Positions 25,386-35,095 of a stretch of DNA of 64,000 bases are shown here, one piece after another. The position numbers and the translations under genes were made by a program. The stretch lies in contig JAQWWH010000090.1 in assembly GCA_029255105.1 (NCBI GenBank), forward strand, positions 1-64,000. The letters are read 5' to 3'. The DNA is from Flavimaricola sp. (lineage in GTDB: Bacteria; Pseudomonadota; Alphaproteobacteria; Rhodobacterales; Rhodobacteraceae). Position 1 is the first letter of the stretch, and every line of letters begins with the position of its first letter. The notes under the pieces are model-generated. The model saw only the letters and a list, made by a program, of their open reading frames with translations. It made no database searches and was not told the origin of the DNA.

Positions 25386-27305
25386 TCAAAGCGTGGGCTC
25401 AGGCTCCATCCCGCCATCCGTCTTGGGCTTGCGCGGCTTGGTCTTGGGGATCGCCGTGACCGAAGATCCCGGACCTTGGGGCATGCCGTCATCGGTGTCG
25501 TCGCCACGGTTCAGAGGCTCTCCCGCGATCACCTTGGTGATCTCGATCCCTGTCAGGGTCTCATACTCCAGCAGGCCCTGCGCCAGACGTTCCAGATCAT
25601 CCCGCTTTTCGGTCAGGATCGACTTGGCGCGCTCATAGCCCTCGTCGATGATACGGCGAACCTCTTCGTCGATCAGCTTCTGCGTCTCGGCCGAGTGGTT
25701 GGTGCCGCCACCATATGCGCCAAGGTAGCTTTGCTGCTCATTGGCGTAGTCGATGTGGCCGATCTTTTCGGACATGCCAAACTGGGTCACCATGGCCCGG
25801 GCAATCTTGGACACTTGCTGAATGTCCGAGGTCGCGCCGGATGTCACGTTTTCCGGTCCAAAGATCAGCTCTTCCGCCACCTTGCCGCCCATCGCCATGG
25901 CGATCTTGGACTTGTACTTGGTAAAGCTGACGCTCAGCTGATCCCGCTCTGGCAAGGACAGGACAAGGCCAAGGGCACGGCCGCGCGGGATGATCGTCGC
26001 CTTGTGGATCGGATCATGCTGCGGGACGTTCAGGCCAACGATGGCGTGACCGGCTTCGTGGTAGGCGGTCAACTTCTTTTCGTCCTCGGACATGACCATG
26101 GACCGGCGCTCTGCCCCCATCATCACTTTGTCCTTGGCGGATTCAAAGTCGATCATCGTCACGAAGCGCCTGCCAACACGGGCTGCCATCAGGGCAGATT
26201 CGTTGACCAAGTTTGCCAGATCAGCACCCGAAAAACCCGGTGTTCCGCGTGCAATGATACGCAGGTCAACGTCAGGGCCCAAGGGGACCTTGCGGGCATG
26301 AACGCCAAGGATCTTTTCGCGGCCCTTGATGTCGGGGTTAGGCACAGTGACCTGACGGTCAAAGCGGCCGGGACGCAGCAAGGCGGGGTCAAGTACGTCG
26401 GGACGGTTGGTCGCCGCCACGATGATGATGCCTTCGTTCGCCTCAAAACCGTCCATCTCAACCAGAAGCTGGTTCAGCGTCTGCTCACGCTCATCGTTGC
26501 CACCGCCGTAACCGGCACCACGGGACCGGCCCACGGCGTCAATCTCGTCGATAAAGACGATGCAAGGAGCGTTCTTCTTGCCCTGTTCGAACATGTCGCG
26601 GACACGGGACGCACCGACACCCACGAACATCTCGACAAAGTCAGAGCCCGAGATGGTGAAGAACGGCACACCGGCTTCGCCTGCGATGGCACGGGCCAGC
26701 AGCGTCTTACCAGTACCAGGAGGGCCCACAAGCAATGCGCCTTTGGGGATCTTGCCACCCAGACGGCTGAACTTCTGCGGGTTGCGCAGGAATTCTACGA
26801 TCTCTTCCAGCTCTTCCTTGGCTTCGTCGATGCCGGCGACATCGTCAAAGGTGACGCGGCCGTGCTTTTCGGTCAGCAACTTGGCCTTGGATTTTCCAAA
26901 GCCCATAGCACCGCCACGTCCGCCACCCTGCATCCGGTTCATAAAGTAGACCCAAACGCCAATCAGCAGAAGGAAGGGCAGAAGGCTAAGAAGGAAGGTC
27001 GTGAAACCCGACTGTTCCTGGCTGCGCGCCGAAACGGGGATATTCTCGTTGATCAGCAGATTGGTGACCTCAGCATCCTGAGGTTTGATCGTGACGTAGT
27101 CACGGCCGTCGGTGCCACGATAGCGAATCTGTTCACCATCAAGCGTGACTTGCGCCACCGCCCCGCTTTCTACCTGCGCGACAAAGTCAGAATAGCTGCG
27201 GCTGTTGGACTGCAGCGTCGTCTGATTGCCGTTGAACAGGTTGAACAAGGCCAGGATCAGCAGGAAAAGCACGACCCAAAAAGCGATATTTCTCGCGTTG
27301 CCCAA
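25386..27305 (-). CDS. ftsH: ATP-dependent zinc metalloprotease FtsH
   Basis: A 639-aa membrane-bound hexameric AAA protease for misfolded membrane and regulatory proteins. I place the start at a TTG (27305-27303): a perfect AAGGAG (27312-27317, minus strand) lies six bases upstream and gives '[17 protein letters not shown]', the usual alphaproteobacterial FtsH N-terminus. Upstream ATGs at 27335 and 27356 lack a ribosome-binding site. Membrane helices are at about 5-24 and 102-121. Walker A 'GPPGTGKT' is at 194-201, Walker B 'IVFIDEID' at about 249-256, the second region of homology is '[20 protein letters not shown]', and zinc-binding HEAGH is at 416-420. The C-terminal 35 residues are low-complexity. 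Confidence 0.97.
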   Translation of the reverse strand: MGNARNIAFWVVLFLLILALFNLFNGNQTTLQSNSRSYSDFVAQVESGAVAQVTLDGEQIRYRGTDGRDYVTIKPQDAEVTNLLINENIPVSARSQEQSGFTTFLLSLLPFLLLIGVWVYFMNRMQGGGRGGAMGFGKSKAKLLTEKHGRVTFDDVAGIDEAKEELEEIVEFLRNPQKFSRLGGKIPKGALLVGPPGTGKTLLARAIAGEAGVPFFTISGSDFVEMFVGVGASRVRDMFEQGKKNAPCIVFIDEIDAVGRSRGAGYGGGNDEREQTLNQLLVEMDGFEANEGIIIVAATNRPDVLDPALLRPGRFDRQVTVPNPDIKGREKILGVHARKVPLGPDVDLRIIARGTPGFSGADLANLVNESALMAARVGRRFVTMIDFESAKDKVMMGAERRSMVMSEDEKKLTAYHEAGHAIVGLNVPQHDPIHKATIIPRGRALGLVLSLPERDQLSVSFTKYKSKIAMAMGGKVAEELIFGPENVTSGATSDIQQVSKIARAMVTQFGMSEKIGHIDYANEQQSYLGAYGGGTNHSAETQKLIDEEVRRIIDEGYERAKSILTEKRDDLERLAQGLLEYETLTGIEITKVIAGEPLNRGDDTDDGMPQGPGSSVTAIPKTKPRKPKTDGGMEPEPTL

Positions 27306-27391
27306 GGAGTTCTCCTTTGAATCTCGGTAAGACATGCAGGGACCCTGCCCCGGCATCAGTTAGCCATAAGATAGACATCGGCGGACATTGT

Positions 27392-28639
27392 TCAATGCGA
27401 AAGCAAAAAGCAGGGAAAATCCGCGACAATCCGCGCCGTCCAGCCGGCGCCGAACCCGGCGATTGGGGCGGCTATCAGTCCGCCTTGCTCAAAGATGCCG
27501 GGCGTCGCCATCAAACTTGTCCGCGGCAGCCCCACCGACCGCCAGTCAGGACAATCGGTGATATGATCGCCAAGGGCACCAATCCGGGTGTCCGGTCCCG
27601 CCGCGTATCCGTCCGGGGCGGTGATTTCCCAGCGGCCATCCCACATGGTCTTTTCGCCACTCACATAAACGGGGACCTGCGTCGCGGACAACTCCCGCGA
27701 CAGGCGAAGACCGCCCGCTTCGGGGATCCAAAGAACACCGTTCAACGTGCGCTGCTCAGCCCGTCGCACGGCTTGAACCGCATCCGACAGGGCCGTAAAG
27801 CGGGGCCTATAGTCACGGCCGCCCATCCAGCGCAGGGCAGCGGCAAGGCAGCGGGGCTCGGTATCGCCCCAGGGTTCGGCCAGGATTGCGGGGTCGAACA
27901 CCAGGTCCCCCGCTTCGCTTCGGCCATGGGCCTTTGCAAAGGCAGCAGCAGCTTGCCAAAGGCTTGCGCTGGCCCGCTCCATATGGGCTGCCGTCTGGAT
28001 CAACCGATCCGCGCTTAGCCCCAGTTCGGCAAGAACTGGCAACATCTGACGGGCCTTGACCCGATCAAAGCGCAGATCGTCGTTTGACGGATCGTCCTGG
28101 CAGGCAACCCCGCGATCCATCAAAAGGGTGCGCAGGTCGGCCCGGGTCACACGCAGTAGCGGCCGCAAGAAAAGGGCATCAGGCCGGGACGCCATTCCCG
28201 CCAACCCATCAACACCAGAACCGCGGGCAAGGCGCATCAGGACCGTTTCGGCCTGATCGTCCGCCGTATGCCCCAAAAGAACAGTGGTCAGGTCAAGGTG
28301 CTGCGCCCAGTGCCGCAGCAACCCGCGCCGCGCGTCCCGAGCCTTGGCCTGAACATTGCCTTTGTGATCCCAATCCTTCCAGACCAGCGTCTGGTGCGGG
28401 ATATCATGGGCGGCGCAAAAGGCCGCGACCGCCTGCGCCTCATCGGCCGAGGCCGGTCGCAACCCGTGATCAACTGTCGCGGCAAAGACCGACGTCCCGG
28501 TCCGACGCCCCCAGTCGATGGCCAGCACCAAAAGGGCCATGCTGTCGCCACCGCCCGACACTGCGACCCCGACGCGGGCCTCTGGTCCGCTGCTGGTCGC
28601 AAGGGCATTGGTGAAGGCCGCTTCAGGGGTCAGGGGCAA
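27392..28639 (-). CDS. tilS: tRNA(Ile)-lysidine synthetase TilS
   Basis: A 415-aa enzyme that adds lysine to C34 of the CAU-anticodon tRNA-Ile, changing it to read AUA. The PP-loop 'VSGGGDSMALL' is at about 27-37; 'TVDHGLRPASADEAQAV', 'KGNVQAKARDARRGLL', 'LLGHTADDQAETVLMRLARGSG' and 'RPLLRVTRADLR' are family motifs. The start is a TTG at 28639 that overlaps the cpoB stop by 10 bp, suggesting coupling. The order cpoB-tilS-ftsH is widespread in alphaproteobacteria. Confidence 0.95.
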   Translation of the reverse strand: MPLTPEAAFTNALATSSGPEARVGVAVSGGGDSMALLVLAIDWGRRTGTSVFAATVDHGLRPASADEAQAVAAFCAAHDIPHQTLVWKDWDHKGNVQAKARDARRGLLRHWAQHLDLTTVLLGHTADDQAETVLMRLARGSGVDGLAGMASRPDALFLRPLLRVTRADLRTLLMDRGVACQDDPSNDDLRFDRVKARQMLPVLAELGLSADRLIQTAAHMERASASLWQAAAAFAKAHGRSEAGDLVFDPAILAEPWGDTEPRCLAAALRWMGGRDYRPRFTALSDAVQAVRRAEQRTLNGVLWIPEAGGLRLSRELSATQVPVYVSGEKTMWDGRWEITAPDGYAAGPDTRIGALGDHITDCPDWRSVGLPRTSLMATPGIFEQGGLIAAPIAGFGAGWTARIVADFPCFLLSH

Positions 28640-29454
28640 GCCAGATCCAGCATGGCCTGCTGCGCATCACCAGCGGCCCCCGTCGCGGGAAAGCGCAATG
28701 GGACCTCGTTCAGGGTGACGCAGGCGTCAGCAACCTGACCCAGGGCAGCAAGAGAAATCCCCAGCTTGAACAGGGCATCAGGTGCGACCACCCCGCTTGG
28801 ATCACCGGAAAAGCTGTCGAGATATGACCGGGCTGCCTGGCTCATCTGACCCAATCCTTCGAGAGCCTCGCCCCGCAGGTAATAAGCCTCTGAACTCAGC
28901 GGACCGCCGGGATAGGTCTGGACAAAGGTCGTGAACTTGTCAGCCGCCCCCTGAAAATCGCTTTCCTCGAGTGCGGCGCGGGCAAGATCAAAGTCCGACT
29001 GTTCCCCAAGGGCCAGTGCCGGTCCGGTCGGATCCGGCGCCGGTTGCGGCAAAGGCACACCAGCTGCGCTGTCTACCCCACCCAGCGACGGTGTGTCGCC
29101 CAGGGCACCGATGTCGCAGCCGGGTTCGATCTCGCAAAGCCGAAACTCCAGATCACCGATCCGATTGGTACCATCAACAGTGATACGATTGATGCGAAAC
29201 TCCAGCTCTTCGGTCTTGGAGGTCAGGCGCTGAAGCTCAGCCTCGATCGCGTCGATCCGCTCGAGCAGGGTGTTGCCGCCGCCAACCTGGGGCGGCGCGC
29301 CTGTCGTCGACAACTCTGTCCTGAGGCGCTGAATCTCAACGTACATGGTGGACAGTTGCTGGCGGATGTCCGCCAGTGTCTGATCTTGCGCCACCACAGC
29401 ACCTGGCATGCCCAAAAATAGCGCACCAACCATCAACGCTTTCCAAACCACCAT
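28630..29454 (-). CDS. cpoB: Tol-Pal accessory protein CpoB/YbgF
   Basis: A 274-aa periplasmic protein. Signal peptide 'MVVWKALMVGALFLGMPGAVVA' precedes a coiled coil at about 25-95 ('IRQQLSTMYVEIQRLRTELS', 'LERIDAIEAELQRLTSKTEELEFRI'), two cysteines in 'RLCEIEPGCDIG', and C-terminal TPR-like repeats ('FDLARAALEESDFQGAADKF', 'SEAYYLRGEALEGLGQMSQAARSY'). CpoB links outer-membrane constriction to septal peptidoglycan synthesis by binding TolA. The longer frame to 29532 overlaps the pal end without a signal sequence, so 29454 was chosen. Confidence 0.94.
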   Translation of the reverse strand: MVVWKALMVGALFLGMPGAVVAQDQTLADIRQQLSTMYVEIQRLRTELSTTGAPPQVGGGNTLLERIDAIEAELQRLTSKTEELEFRINRITVDGTNRIGDLEFRLCEIEPGCDIGALGDTPSLGGVDSAAGVPLPQPAPDPTGPALALGEQSDFDLARAALEESDFQGAADKFTTFVQTYPGGPLSSEAYYLRGEALEGLGQMSQAARSYLDSFSGDPSGVVAPDALFKLGISLAALGQVADACVTLNEVPLRFPATGAAGDAQQAMLDLACP

Positions 29455-29474
29455 ACTGTCCCCCGGATCCAGAC

Positions 29475-30002
29475 TTAGCTTAGCGAGCCGATCGAAATGA
29501 TCGTCACGGCGCGCCGGTTCTGAGAGTAGCACGATTCATCCGAACACACAGCCACCGGCCGCTCTTTGCCATAGCTGACGGTCCGCAGCCGCGAGGACGG
29601 TACGCCCCGGGAAATCAGGTATTCGCGCACCGCATTGGCGCGGCGCGCGCCAAGCGCCACGTTGTATTCCCGCGTGCCCTGCTCGTCCGCATGGCCTTCG
29701 ATGACGGCAAGGTAATCTGCGTTGGTCAGCAGCCATTGGGCCTGACCGTCCAGGGTCGCCATGCCTTCGGAGGTCAGGGTCGACTGGTCGACCTGGAACA
29801 GGACCCGGTCGCCGATGGCCTGGCTAAAGTATTGCGGGCTCGTCGGATCACCTGCACCGGCAAGACCGTTCTGGTCAAAGCCAGGGTTGTTCAATGCCGC
29901 ATTGGGGTCAACGCCGCCTCCGCCGCCAAAGCGGTTGGGGTTGGTGCAGGCCGAAAGGCCCATTCCGGCAATCAGGATCGCCGCGGTGATAATTCTGCTC
30001 AT
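29475..30002 (-). CDS. pal: Peptidoglycan-associated lipoprotein Pal
   Basis: A 175-aa outer-membrane lipoprotein. Signal 'MSRIITAAILIAGMGLSAC' ends in the lipobox cysteine C19. A Gly/Asn-rich linker leads to the OmpA-like domain (about 65-170): 'DRVLFQVDQSTLTSEGMATLD', 'VIEGHADEQGTREYNVALGARRANAVREYL' and 'SYGKERPVAVCSDESCYSQNRRA'. It tethers the outer membrane to peptidoglycan and interacts with TolB. It lies 90 bp after tolB and 20 bp before cpoB. Confidence 0.97.
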   Translation of the reverse strand: MSRIITAAILIAGMGLSACTNPNRFGGGGGVDPNAALNNPGFDQNGLAGAGDPTSPQYFSQAIGDRVLFQVDQSTLTSEGMATLDGQAQWLLTNADYLAVIEGHADEQGTREYNVALGARRANAVREYLISRGVPSSRLRTVSYGKERPVAVCSDESCYSQNRRAVTIISIGSLS

Positions 30003-30091
30003 ACCTTCGCCCTTGTTGTGTGCCGTGGGATTGACGATCTTTTATCACATTGACTGCGAAGGGGGAATGACTGCCTCCTTCACGAAATATC

Positions 30092-31405
30092 TCAGCGTTG
30101 CAGCGGGCCCCAGGACGCGTCCGATGCAAACCCCTGGATCGGAACCTGCCGCAGGTTCCGCCCCGAGATGTCCACACTATACAGCGATGGCCCGCCCGCG
30201 GCGCCTTGCGTTTCACGGGTGAACATCAGAACACGGCCATTCGGGGCCCAGGTTGGGCTTTCGTCAAGGAATGATGCGGTCAACAAACGCTCTTCCGAGC
30301 CGTCGGTCCGCATGACACCGATGTGAAAGCGTCCGGCGTTTTGTTTGGTAAAGGCCACCAAATCGCCACGAGGCGACCAGACCGGCGATCCATAGCGCCC
30401 CTGACCAAAGGAAATCCGGCGCGGCTCTCCTCCATTTGCGGACATGATGTACAACTGCTGGGTGCCGGACCGGTCACTCTCGAACACGATCTGGGTGCCA
30501 TCAGGCGACAGCGAAGGCGCGGTCTCGATCGAGGGCGCCGAGGTCAGGCGGACGTGAGCACCGGTCGAAAGATCAGTGCGGTAGATGTCGGTATTGCCAC
30601 CGTTCGAAAGGCTGTAGATGACCGAGGCCCCGTCCCGCGAGAACCTTGGGGAAAAGGCCATTTCTCCGGCTTCTGTCGTCAACTGCCGTCGTCCGACCGA
30701 GGCGACGTCAAGAAGGTTGATCCGGGGAAAGCCGCTTTCATAACTGGTGTACAGGACCCGGTCGCCGGTGGCCGAGAACCGTGGCGCCAGTACAAGGGCC
30801 GCGCTGTCGGTCAGGAACTGCACATTCGCCCCATCATAGTCCATGATGGCCAGTCGCTTGAGCCGATTATCCTTTGGGCCGCTTTCCGCGACATAGACGA
30901 CCCGGCTGTCAAAGTAGCCAGACTCGCCCGTGATCCGGCTATAGACTGCATCGGCGACCTTATGGCCCATCCGGCGCCAGCCCGCCGTTGTCCCGGCGAA
31001 CTGCAACCCCTCGCCGAGTTCAGCGCCCGAAAAGACGTCGTAAAGGCGAAACTTGACCGTCATCTGGTTGCCGGCGATCGCCACCGCCCCGGTGACGACA
31101 GCCTGGGCGTTGATCGCCCGCCAGTCGGGATAGGCCAGCGGTTGGCCAAAATTGCTGACCTGGCTAATGAAGGCACTCGACGGGATCTCACGGAAAAGCC
31201 CGGTCCCGACCAAATCGGCCGCCACCAGCCGGGATATGTCAGAGGCAAGGCCCTCCGCCCCGGCCGTTTCCGCTTGGAACAGGGGCACGGCTATGGGCAG
31301 TGGTTCGATCACACCTTCGGTAATTTCGATCCGCAGCGGGCTTTGGGCAATCGCCGGCAAGGCCAAGAAGAGTGCGGAAATGACCGTCAACAGGGATTTG
31401 AACAT
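30092..31405 (-). CDS. tolB: Tol-Pal system protein TolB
   Basis: A 437-aa periplasmic beta-propeller. Signal peptide '[22 protein letters not shown]' is followed by an N-terminal alpha/beta domain (about 25-160) and a six-bladed propeller recognisable from repeats such as '[20 protein letters not shown]', '[19 protein letters not shown]', '[20 protein letters not shown]' and '[18 protein letters not shown]'. TolB binds Pal and TolA's C-terminus. It has a typical length and lies between tolA and pal. Confidence 0.97.
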   Translation of the reverse strand: MFKSLLTVISALFLALPAIAQSPLRIEITEGVIEPLPIAVPLFQAETAGAEGLASDISRLVAADLVGTGLFREIPSSAFISQVSNFGQPLAYPDWRAINAQAVVTGAVAIAGNQMTVKFRLYDVFSGAELGEGLQFAGTTAGWRRMGHKVADAVYSRITGESGYFDSRVVYVAESGPKDNRLKRLAIMDYDGANVQFLTDSAALVLAPRFSATGDRVLYTSYESGFPRINLLDVASVGRRQLTTEAGEMAFSPRFSRDGASVIYSLSNGGNTDIYRTDLSTGAHVRLTSAPSIETAPSLSPDGTQIVFESDRSGTQQLYIMSANGGEPRRISFGQGRYGSPVWSPRGDLVAFTKQNAGRFHIGVMRTDGSEERLLTASFLDESPTWAPNGRVLMFTRETQGAAGGPSLYSVDISGRNLRQVPIQGFASDASWGPLQR

Positions 31406-31512
31406 GTCGTCCTCGTCTGAAACTGGTTCGATGGAACCATAGTTGATGCGCGCTCACAACAAGAAGCCCTGATGTAAGCGGTGCGCAATGAGACCTGTCC
31501 AAAGAGATCCAT

Positions 31513-32694
31513 CTATCGGATCCTCATCTCGGCAGGGTTGAACGTCATCTCGACCAGCCGCCATTGTTCGTATTTGTCGGCCGGAAGGGGAAAGCCATCT
31601 GACTGGCAGCGCAAGACCGCGCGCCGGGCAGATTCGTAGGCGGCCTGGATGGCCCCCGGGGTGCCGCCGCTGTTCCCGATCATCACCACCTCGTTCCCCG
31701 CGACACGGCCGTCGCGGGTCAGTTCGAACGCAAGAGTGACGGTCACACTAGAGGCAAGCGAGCCTTGATCGACGACCCAGCAGCCCTGGACCGACACGCG
31801 GAATGCATCTTGTTCCGCACCGGTCAATGGCGGACCGGGATTGGCCGAAGCCGGTTGCGAAGACGCGGCAGCAGCGGCAACGGCAGCGGCAACCGCGTCA
31901 GCCGCAGGATCAGCCGCAGGATCAGCGACAGGATCGGCGGGAGGTTCAGACGCCGTCTGTGTGGCGGTCTGGCTTTGGACCGGTGGGCGGGCCGGTCGGG
32001 ACTGCGGCCTGCGCGACACCTCGACAGCGCCGGACGGTGTCTCGGCCTCGGTAACGACCTCCGTCGCGGCCTCTTCGGGCGCGGTCTCTTGCGCCGGTTC
32101 CTCCACAACCTCTCCAACCGCGTCAGGCGCCGCCTGCTGCTGAACGACGGGATCAATCGCCGCATCCGGGGGCGGCGGAAGTGCGGCCTCGGGTGCGATC
32201 CGGGTGGCCGGACGGGGGACAGGACGGGGGGCGTCTGCCAAGGCCGCCGCGGAAGGGGGCGGTGCGGGAGGCTCGGGTTGGGCAAACTCGGGCACGGCAT
32301 CGGTCACGTCAGCGACGGGTGGCGGCGGCGGTTCGGGCTGGGCCGGGGCCAGTTCGACCTCTGCGGTGGGCTGTTCTGGCGCCGGCGTCAAAGGGCTCAC
32401 TGGCTCTTCCGGGGTGGCCACGGCCGGCGGGACCTCAGGTGCAACGGGGGCCTCAGGCGCGGCCGGTTGGCTGGTGTCAGCCTGCGGCGTGGTAGCCGCA
32501 ACAAGGGCCGCATACTCCTCGCCAGACACTACAGACACTTCGGTCACGTCAAACGGGACCGGATCATGCGTCAGGCCCCACCCCAGCAGCAGCCAGCCTA
32601 TAAGCACAACATGGCCCACAACCGAAAGGGTGGTGCCAAAGCTCATCCGGCGCGCGGGGGCATCGACATCCTCAAAGTCTTCGACCGTGCTCAT
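31513..32694 (-). CDS. tolA: Tol-Pal system protein TolA
   Basis: A 393-aa protein with a cytoplasmic N-terminus, one membrane helix (about 18-40, 'TTLSVVGHVVLIGWLLLGWGL'), a long Pro/Ala/Glu-rich periplasmic stretch (about 60-290) and a C-terminal TolA/TonB-like domain ('AFRVSVQGCWVVDQG', 'VTLAFELTRDGRVAGNEV'). It transduces the TolQR proton-motive energy to TolB-Pal. The long region is compositionally biased and explains the many spurious frames on the opposite strand. It sits in the usual place after tolR. Confidence 0.94.
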   Translation of the reverse strand: MSTVEDFEDVDAPARRMSFGTTLSVVGHVVLIGWLLLGWGLTHDPVPFDVTEVSVVSGEEYAALVAATTPQADTSQPAAPEAPVAPEVPPAVATPEEPVSPLTPAPEQPTAEVELAPAQPEPPPPPVADVTDAVPEFAQPEPPAPPPSAAALADAPRPVPRPATRIAPEAALPPPPDAAIDPVVQQQAAPDAVGEVVEEPAQETAPEEAATEVVTEAETPSGAVEVSRRPQSRPARPPVQSQTATQTASEPPADPVADPAADPAADAVAAAVAAAAASSQPASANPGPPLTGAEQDAFRVSVQGCWVVDQGSLASSVTVTLAFELTRDGRVAGNEVVMIGNSGGTPGAIQAAYESARRAVLRCQSDGFPLPADKYEQWRLVEMTFNPAEMRIR

Positions 32695-32718
32695 GACTTG
32701 CCCATGCCCAGCCGGGCC

Positions 32719-33204
<486 letters not shown>

Positions 33205-33205
33205 T

Positions 33206-33880
33206 CTAGCTGTCCAACTGGCGGGACAGGATGGTGGCGAATTCATCCGCAAACGACTCGTAGCCTGCCACGATCCGATCACTGTCCGATGACAATTTGT
33301 TGTAATAGATCACAGCCGGGATCGCGGCGAGAAGGCCAAGGCCGGTCGCCAGAAGCGCCTCTGCAATGCCGGGCGCGACAACGGCAAGGTTGGTATTCTG
33401 CGCCTCTGCAATCTCGATAAAGGCATTCATGATGCCCCAGACCGTGCCAAACAGACCCACGAACGGGGCAGTAGAGCCGACCGTGGCCAGAACCGGCAGA
33501 CCCTTTTGCAGGCGGGCCGCCTCCTTGTTGATGGCCACGTCCATGGACCGGTCGATGCGGGCTTGCGCGCCGGCGATCAACGCCCCGTCCTGGCGGTGAC
33601 TGCGCCGCCATTCCAGCATGCCGGCGGCAAAAATTGTCTCACTCGAGCCTTTGGGAGTGGGGCCGATCTGGTCAAAAAGCTGGTCCAAAGGCTCGCCCGA
33701 CCAGAAAGCCCGGTCAAAAACTGCCGCCTCGCGGCGGGCTCGGCGATACTGGATCGCCTTGTCGATGATGATCGCCCAACACCAGACCGATGCCAGCACG
33801 AGCATGATCATCACGAACTTGACGATAAGGGTCGACCGGGCGAACAACGCCCACATTGTGTAGTCGGTTGCTGCTTCCAT
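33206..33880 (-). CDS. tolQ: Tol-Pal system protein TolQ
   Basis: A 224-aa MotA/TolQ/ExbB proton-channel protein. Membrane helices lie at about 18-38 ('LIVKFVMIMLVLASVWCWAI'), 130-150 ('LATVGSTAPFVGLFGTVWGIM') and 165-190 ('GIAEALLATGLGLLAAIPAV'), all with family signatures. It energises TolA together with TolR. It is the first gene of tolQRAB-pal-cpoB. A gap of about 120 bp separates it from ybgC, so a promoter may lie there. Confidence 0.97.
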   Translation of the reverse strand: MEAATDYTMWALFARSTLIVKFVMIMLVLASVWCWAIIIDKAIQYRRARREAAVFDRAFWSGEPLDQLFDQIGPTPKGSSETIFAAGMLEWRRSHRQDGALIAGAQARIDRSMDVAINKEAARLQKGLPVLATVGSTAPFVGLFGTVWGIMNAFIEIAEAQNTNLAVVAPGIAEALLATGLGLLAAIPAVIYYNKLSSDSDRIVAGYESFADEFATILSRQLDS

Positions 33881-33999
33881 CTGCCTGCTCTTTGTTTGAC
33901 CGCATATTGCTTTGCTGTGGCCGTCTTGGGGCTCACTTGCGCCATCTGTACCGCATCGGACAATGGAAATCCAATGCTACAACGGTAGGTGACCCCTTT

Positions 34000-34401
34000 T
34001 CACGCCGGTCCCAAGGGTCCCTGTCGGCGAAGTCCCGCCGGAAGGCGTATCGGGCGACCGTCAGAACCAAGGGCGACAAGGGTCACCTTGGCAGCAAACA
34101 ACAGGTCCCCCTCTCGCAACACGCTTTGCGCCAAGACGATCCGGGCTGGCGTCACTGTCAGAACCTCTGTCGTGACCTGCAACAGGTCGTCAAAACGGGC
34201 GGGCGCAAGATAGTCGGCCTCGACCCGTCTGACCGCAAAGACGACACCCTCCTCAGCCTTCATCCGGACCTGATCAAGACCCAGGTCGCGGACCCATTCA
34301 CTGCGGGCACGCTCGATGAACTTCAGGTAATTGGCATAGTAGACAATGCCCGCAAGGTCGGTGTCCTCGTAGTAGACCCTGCAGGTATAGGAATGGGTCA
34401 T
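34000..34401 (-). CDS. ybgC: YbgC-type acyl-CoA thioesterase of the Tol-Pal cluster
   Basis: A 133-aa hotdog-fold thioesterase. The active-site signature 'YYEDTDLAGIVYYANYLKFIERARSEW' features the catalytic Asp near residue 13 (Y-x-D-T-D-x-x-G-x-V-Y-Y), followed by 'VVFAVRRVEADYLAPARFDDLL'. It starts at ATG 34401, overlapping the stop of the upstream gene by 4 bp (ATGA), so translation is probably coupled. YbgC genes nearly always precede tolQ in proteobacteria; the physiological acyl donor is uncertain. Confidence 0.93.
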   Translation of the reverse strand: MTHSYTCRVYYEDTDLAGIVYYANYLKFIERARSEWVRDLGLDQVRMKAEEGVVFAVRRVEADYLAPARFDDLLQVTTEVLTVTPARIVLAQSVLREGDLLFAAKVTLVALGSDGRPIRLPAGLRRQGPLGPA

Positions 34402-35027
34402 GACGACCGGTCCATGCGGGCCGCCAGTCGATAACTTACCGTCGGGTCCTGTGACATCGGGGCCAGGACCGGATCGTAGGCTGACCTGACCAACGCGCCG
34501 ATCTCGGGCTTCAACAGGACCGAACCATCCGGGCCAGACAACAAGGGCGACGATTCTACAAAGGCCTGATCCGACCACAGCAGGATCACCTGGACCGCCT
34601 GGCTCAGGGCAATGGTCTCGGCGGGGACGGCCTGAAGATGGGTGTCCATGCGGACCAGAACAAAGGCAGCCTTGATGGCGCCGGCCTCGTCAAACCGGAA
34701 GATGCGATACTGATTGGCCTCCGCCGCCGTCAGACGGCTGAGCAGAGTGCCCAGGTCAGGGATCAGCTTTTCCAGATTGGGAACACCTTCCAACTCGGCC
34801 CAGTCGGACACAAAGAAGACCATCAGGTTGGCCCCCAGGTCCGGGTCCACCTCTGCCATCTTGTGCCCGGCAAGGGTCACGACCGCCTCGATCGCCCCCT
34901 TGAGGACCGGCAAAGTCTCATCCGCCAGTCCAAAAACGACAGGCACAATAGGCCTGCCCCAACGGGCAAAAAGGAATGTGCCGTCGCTGCGGGTAAAGAA
35001 CGGTTCGATCTGTTGCGGGTCCATCAT
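34398..35027 (-). CDS. Conserved hypothetical protein between ruvB and ybgC
   Basis: A 209-aa protein (ATG 35027; an adjacent second ATG at 35024). No signal peptide and no membrane helix are visible. 'FTRSDGTFLFARWGRPIVPVVFG' and 'ANQYRIFRFDEAGAIKAAFVLVRMD' are the best-defined stretches, and the sequence has an alpha/beta character, but no family is recognised. It lies between ruvB (68 bp gap) and ybgC (4-bp ATGA overlap). Coupling to ybgC and the Tol cluster suggests a soluble partner role, which is an inference. A longer form from 35081 would run through the conserved intergenic motif, so it was rejected. Confidence 0.75.
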   Translation of the reverse strand: MMDPQQIEPFFTRSDGTFLFARWGRPIVPVVFGLADETLPVLKGAIEAVVTLAGHKMAEVDPDLGANLMVFFVSDWAELEGVPNLEKLIPDLGTLLSRLTAAEANQYRIFRFDEAGAIKAAFVLVRMDTHLQAVPAETIALSQAVQVILLWSDQAFVESSPLLSGPDGSVLLKPEIGALVRSAYDPVLAPMSQDPTVSYRLAARMDRSS

Positions 35028-35041
35028 CTTCTTCGGATCCC

Positions 35042-35060
35042 AAATATCCCCGCCGGAGGC
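35042..35060. other. Intergenic AAATATNCCCCNCCGGAGG-like motif, copy 2
   Basis: 'AAATATCCCC' followed by 'GCCGGAGGC' lies 15 bp upstream of a gene start on the minus strand, matching the element at 3293-3312 in 15 or more positions. Its function is unknown. Confidence 0.4.
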
Positions 35061-35095
35061 AAGCCCGGTCTCACGTCCCACACAGCCGCCGGGGC

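Noticed and set aside
25122-27320. Long plus-strand open frame (about 730 codons) opposite ftsH
   Set aside because: It mirrors the ftsH codons on the other strand, has no ribosome-binding site or known domain, and FtsH is unambiguous. High GC at third positions creates such frames.
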